In this document: positions 6,584-9,025 of the stretch, piece after piece
How positions within the stretch are numbered: position 1 is the first letter of the stretch
Layout of the letters: every line of letters starts with the position of its first letter
Origin: an uncultured candidate division Zixibacteria bacterium
GTDB taxonomy: Bacteria; Zixibacteria; MSB-5A5; GN15; FEB-12
DNA: 9,025 nt
Assembly: GCA_913009765.1 (NCBI GenBank)
Contig: CAJVYT010000160.1
Span: 1-9,025, forward strand
Reading direction: 5' to 3'
Program-made: the position numbers and the translations under genes
The notes under the pieces: model-generated
Databases searched by the model: none
Seen by the model: only the letters and a program-made list of their open reading frames with translations
Told to the model about the DNA's origin: nothing

Positions 6584-6636
6584 ACGTAGTAAAACGTTAT
6601 AAGAAATTATTTTTTGTTATTTTGTTTTTACTACGT
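6584..6636 (+). other. Intercistronic hairpin before the chaperone gene
   Basis: ACGTAGTAAAA (6584-6594) pairs perfectly with TTTTACTACGT (6626-6636), an 11-bp stem around a 31-nt, T-rich loop. It starts 7 nt after the iron-sulphur subunit stop. No T-run follows the stem, so it is not a textbook terminator. It may reduce read-through into the chaperone and regulator genes or serve as a processing site. The remaining 48 nt before the next gene show no clear promoter. Confidence 0.5.
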
Positions 6637-6684
6637 TATATATTTGTGTATGCCGGGTAGGAAACGCATTTTGGAGCATAAACA

Positions 6685-7203
6685 ATGATGAGTACAGAGT
6701 TACAAACAGAACTTGAATTTTTGGTAAGCTTTTTCTCCAAGCCGGATTTTGAACTTATGGAACGAATTCGGCTCGGAGAAACTCCTCTTGGAGAAATCAA
6801 AAAGTCCGATTCTGAATTATCTTTTGCAGATGAAAAGATGGTACTTATAACCGAACTTTTTGTGAATTCTCAAAAAAACAGACCGGTATTTCCATTGGCA
6901 ACAGAATATTTTGAGGGTAACCGAGAAAAAGAGAGTTATTTGGAGCAATTGATTTCCTGTTATGCGGGAGATAATAAAACTGCTACTAATTATCCTCCTG
7001 ACCATTTAAAAGTTCTGTTAGAATTTCTCTTATTTAAATTATCCAATAATGATATTGCCGGAGCTAAAGATTTTTATACTATTTTTTTAAAACCATGGTA
7101 TAATAGGTTTACCAAGATGATTATAGACTGTACAGAAGACCTGTTGGCTGTTCGGTTAGTTGCTCTTATAAATGAAACAATGGTACACGTAGAAGAGATG
7201 TAA
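6685..7203 (+). CDS. TorD/DmsD-type maturation chaperone
   Basis: This 172-residue protein is mostly helical and has no signal peptide or membrane segment, so it is cytoplasmic. The family signature of TorD-like chaperones is visible as Y103-P-P-D-H-L108 followed by a hydrophobic helix with E113, and a later FLKPWYNRF (134-142). Such proteins bind the twin-arginine signal of a molybdoenzyme, keep it from export until the cofactor is inserted, and are normally encoded beside it, as here. GGAG (6673-6676) is 8 nt before the first of two adjacent ATG codons; the second would be at 11 nt. It is slightly shorter than many TorD proteins (about 180-200 residues). Its partner is inferred to be the molybdenum subunit encoded at 3771-6029. 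Confidence 0.8.
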   Translation: MMSTELQTELEFLVSFFSKPDFELMERIRLGETPLGEIKKSDSELSFADEKMVLITELFVNSQKNRPVFPLATEYFEGNREKESYLEQLISCYAGDNKTATNYPPDHLKVLLEFLLFKLSNNDIAGAKDFYTIFLKPWYNRFTKMIIDCTEDLLAVRLVALINETMVHVEEM

Positions 7204-7214
7204 AGGGTTTTTCC

Positions 7215-8844
7215 GTGGAAGATAGGTTGAATAACAAAGAAAATAATCAACATGTCTTAGATAATTTAGTGGAATCTATTTATGACGGACTTGTTGCGAT
7301 AGATAATGATTTCAAAATCTTGTATGTCAATAAGCAATTTGCGGAGATTTACGGTAAAGAACCTCATGATTTTATAGGTAAAAGATGTACTGATGTTATA
7401 GGTTTTGACCATTGTTATAAAAGTTGTCCACATCATAATGTTATTACTAATCATGCTGATTACTCAGAACATAGTCTGCATTGTCGAAAAAATGAGGCAG
7501 GTCCGTTTTGTGTTTCAGCCTCTCCAATTATTGATAAAGATGGGGAAACAATTGGAGTACTTGAGCTGTATCGAAATATGAAACGGTTGGGTATGTATAT
7601 CGGATCACTTGAAGAAACCAACGCTGCATTGATGGTTGAAAAAGATCGGCTGCATACTGTTTTAGATGATATTAGCGATGGATATTACACTGCGACACCG
7701 GAGGGAGTAATAACCTCAATTAATGATAAGCTGTTAAAAATTGTAAATAAAACAGCACAGGATTTAATTGGATATAAATGTGCTGATGTTCTTTGTTCAG
7801 ATGACTGTGATGATGATTGTCCTTTGCAATGGGCAGTGAAAAATAAAAAAAATGTTATCAATGCCCACCAACGGATGATCGTTGGTAAAGAGATGACCCC
7901 ATATGAGAAATCAATTATGGTTGTCAAAAATGCAAAGGGGAAAGTTGAATCTGTAATAGGTGTTATTAGTAAAGTCTCCGAAACAGTAGCGTTGAGAAAA
8001 AGTGCCGAGAATGCTTTTGAATATCATAATATTATTACAAAAAGTGATAATATGAAAGAGATTTTAGAACTTGTAGAAGAGTCAGCTCCAACAGATGCCC
8101 CTATATTGATAAAAGGCGAAACCGGAACCGGTAAAGAATTGATAGCAAAAGCAATTCAACGACTTTCGCATAGAAGAGATAAACCGTTTGTAAAAATAAA
8201 TTGTTCGGCATTAACAGAATCGCTTTTGGAATCGGAGCTGTTTGGTCATGCCAAGGGTGCATTTACGGGAGCGGTATTGAATTATGCCGGTAAATTTAAA
8301 AAAGCTGATAAAGGAACTATTTTTTTAGATGAAGTCGAAAATATGTCAGCTGCCCTGCAGTCAAAACTTTTGCGTGTGCTTGAAGAGCAGGAGTTTGAAC
8401 CTGTTGGATCTAATAGGTTGGAAAAAGTAAATGTGCGTATTATCGCAGCATCAAATCAAAATTTATTGGAATTGGTTGACAAAGGTGTTTTTCGTTCTGA
8501 TTTATATTATCGTTTGAATGTGATAAAAATTATTATACCTCCACTTCGTGAACGTAGTAGTGATATATCAGTATTGATAGATTATCGTTTACAATATTTG
8601 CGTAAAAAATACAATAAAGATATTTCTACTATTTCTACCAGAGGTATGAATGTACTGAAGCAGTATCATTGGCCGGGGAATATTCGTCAGCTTTTTGGAG
8701 CTTTGGAATATGCTTTTTTGAGAGCTAAAAACGAGAGGATTGAGCGTAAAGATTTACCTGAAGAAATATTTTTGAACCATAACAGCTTTGTAAAAGAATC
8801 TTCAAGTGCTGAATCAATTAACAAAAGTGAAATAGAACGACTGC
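7215..8844 (+). CDS. Double-PAS sigma-54-dependent activator, 3' end missing
   Basis: Residues 1-543 are genuine; the codons after 8844 are adapter. PAS 1 spans about 12-120 and PAS 2 about 147-258, joined by a helical linker. The AAA+ sigma-54 interaction domain (about 273-500) shows Walker A GETGTGKE (301-308), the sigma-contacting GAFTGA (348-353), Walker B TIFLDE (368-373), sensor I IIAASNQ (409-415), the arginine region FRSDLYYRLNV (426-436) and WPGNIRQL (486-493). The Fis-type helix-turn-helix expected after about 545 is cut off. Both PAS domains carry C-x8-C-x3-C-P (C58/C67/C71 and C189/C198/C202), possibly a redox, metal or cofactor sensing site. There is no receiver or kinase domain, so it likely senses directly. 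The start is GTG, with AAAGGG (7202-7207) 7 nt upstream, overlapping the chaperone stop. It could activate the sigma-54 type promoter at 1458-1473. Confidence 0.9.
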
Positions 8845-8902
8845 AGATCGGAAGAGCGTCGTGTAGGGAAAGAGTGTAGATCTCGGTGGTCGCCGTATCA
8901 TT
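8845..8902 (-). other. Illumina universal (P5) adapter, reverse complement (artefact)
   Basis: The stretch begins AGATCGGAAGAGCGTCGTG and ends GTCGCCGTATCATT, matching the reverse complement of the full 58-nt TruSeq universal adapter with no i5 index. It interrupts the sigma-54 activator and adds the false C-terminus QIGRASCRERV to its reading frame. Insert sequence ends at 8844; A8845 is the usual A-tail position. Confidence 0.99.
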
Positions 8903-9025
8903 AAAAAAAAAAATAAAAAACAAAGAAAAAAAAAAGAAAAAAAAGCAAGAAAAAAAGCAGAAAAAAAAAAAACAGGATAGACTGACAAAGTGCGGCGTGA
9001 CACGTCATACATGACTGTGACTAGA
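8903..9025. other. Sequencing over-run sequence beyond the adapter (artefact)
   Basis: A-rich low-complexity sequence (8903-8972), broken only by single non-A bases and short interruptions, is followed by unstructured bases to the end. It starts at the exact terminus of the P5 adapter, where no template remains, and mirrors 1-103 on the opposite side. No biological feature is supported. Confidence 0.93.

Noticed and set aside
8687..8923. Minus-strand open frame of 78 codons
   Set aside because: Starts in over-run sequence, runs through the Illumina adapter (TATTEIYTLSLHDALPI) and then antisense to the activator gene.
8818..9012. Minus-strand open frame of 64 codons
   Set aside because: Consists of the over-run sequence and translated adapter (RRPPRSTLFPYTTLFRS); not biological.

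Overview
The window is an assembled contig, not a clean piece of genome. Positions 104-169 are a complete Illumina P7/index/read-2 adapter and 8845-8902 are the reverse complement of the Illumina universal (P5) adapter. Beyond both adapters (1-103 and 8903-9025) lies A/T homopolymer and unstructured sequence typical of reads running off the end of a library molecule. Only about 170-8844 should be read as biology, and the genes at both edges of that insert are cut.

The insert is AT-rich. It encodes a Tat-exported molybdoenzyme, a c-type cytochrome, an outer-membrane beta-barrel and a sigma-54 activator. This points to a Gram-negative, anaerobically respiring bacterium, for example of the Deferribacterota, Chrysiogenota or Desulfobacterota type. 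The sequence alone does not settle the phylum.

Layout. On the minus strand at the left lie the first codons of a truncated gene (170-199, possibly a TypA/LepA-type GTPase). It has a leader containing a consensus sigma-70 promoter (338-365) and a terminator-like hairpin (290-320). Upstream of that is a YrrT-like SAM-dependent methyltransferase (438-1061). A roughly 510-bp divergent intergenic region (1062-1575) follows, with helically phased TGAAACA repeats and a good sigma-54 type -24/-12 element (1458-1473). From there all genes run on the plus strand: a lysine-rich monoheme cytochrome c (1576-1977), a DUF3373-type outer-membrane beta-barrel (2009-3529), a stem-loop and a palindromic dispersed repeat (3537-3718), a Tat-exported PsrA/PhsA-type molybdopterin oxidoreductase (3771-6029), its four-cluster ferredoxin subunit (6026-6577), another intercistronic hairpin, a TorD-type chaperone (6685-7203), and a double-PAS sigma-54 activator (7215-8844) that loses its DNA-binding end at the adapter junction.

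Inferred logic: the catalytic and iron-sulphur subunits form a periplasmic reductase (or oxidase) for an unidentified, perhaps sulphur-, selenium- or arsenic-type, substrate, matured by the TorD-like protein. No NrfD/PsrC-type membrane anchor is encoded between or beside the subunits. Instead the locus offers a soluble cytochrome and an outer-membrane barrel. The linked activator with cysteine-rich PAS domains could drive the operon from the sigma-54 promoter. This combination is the most interesting content of the window. Its substrate cannot be read from the sequence.
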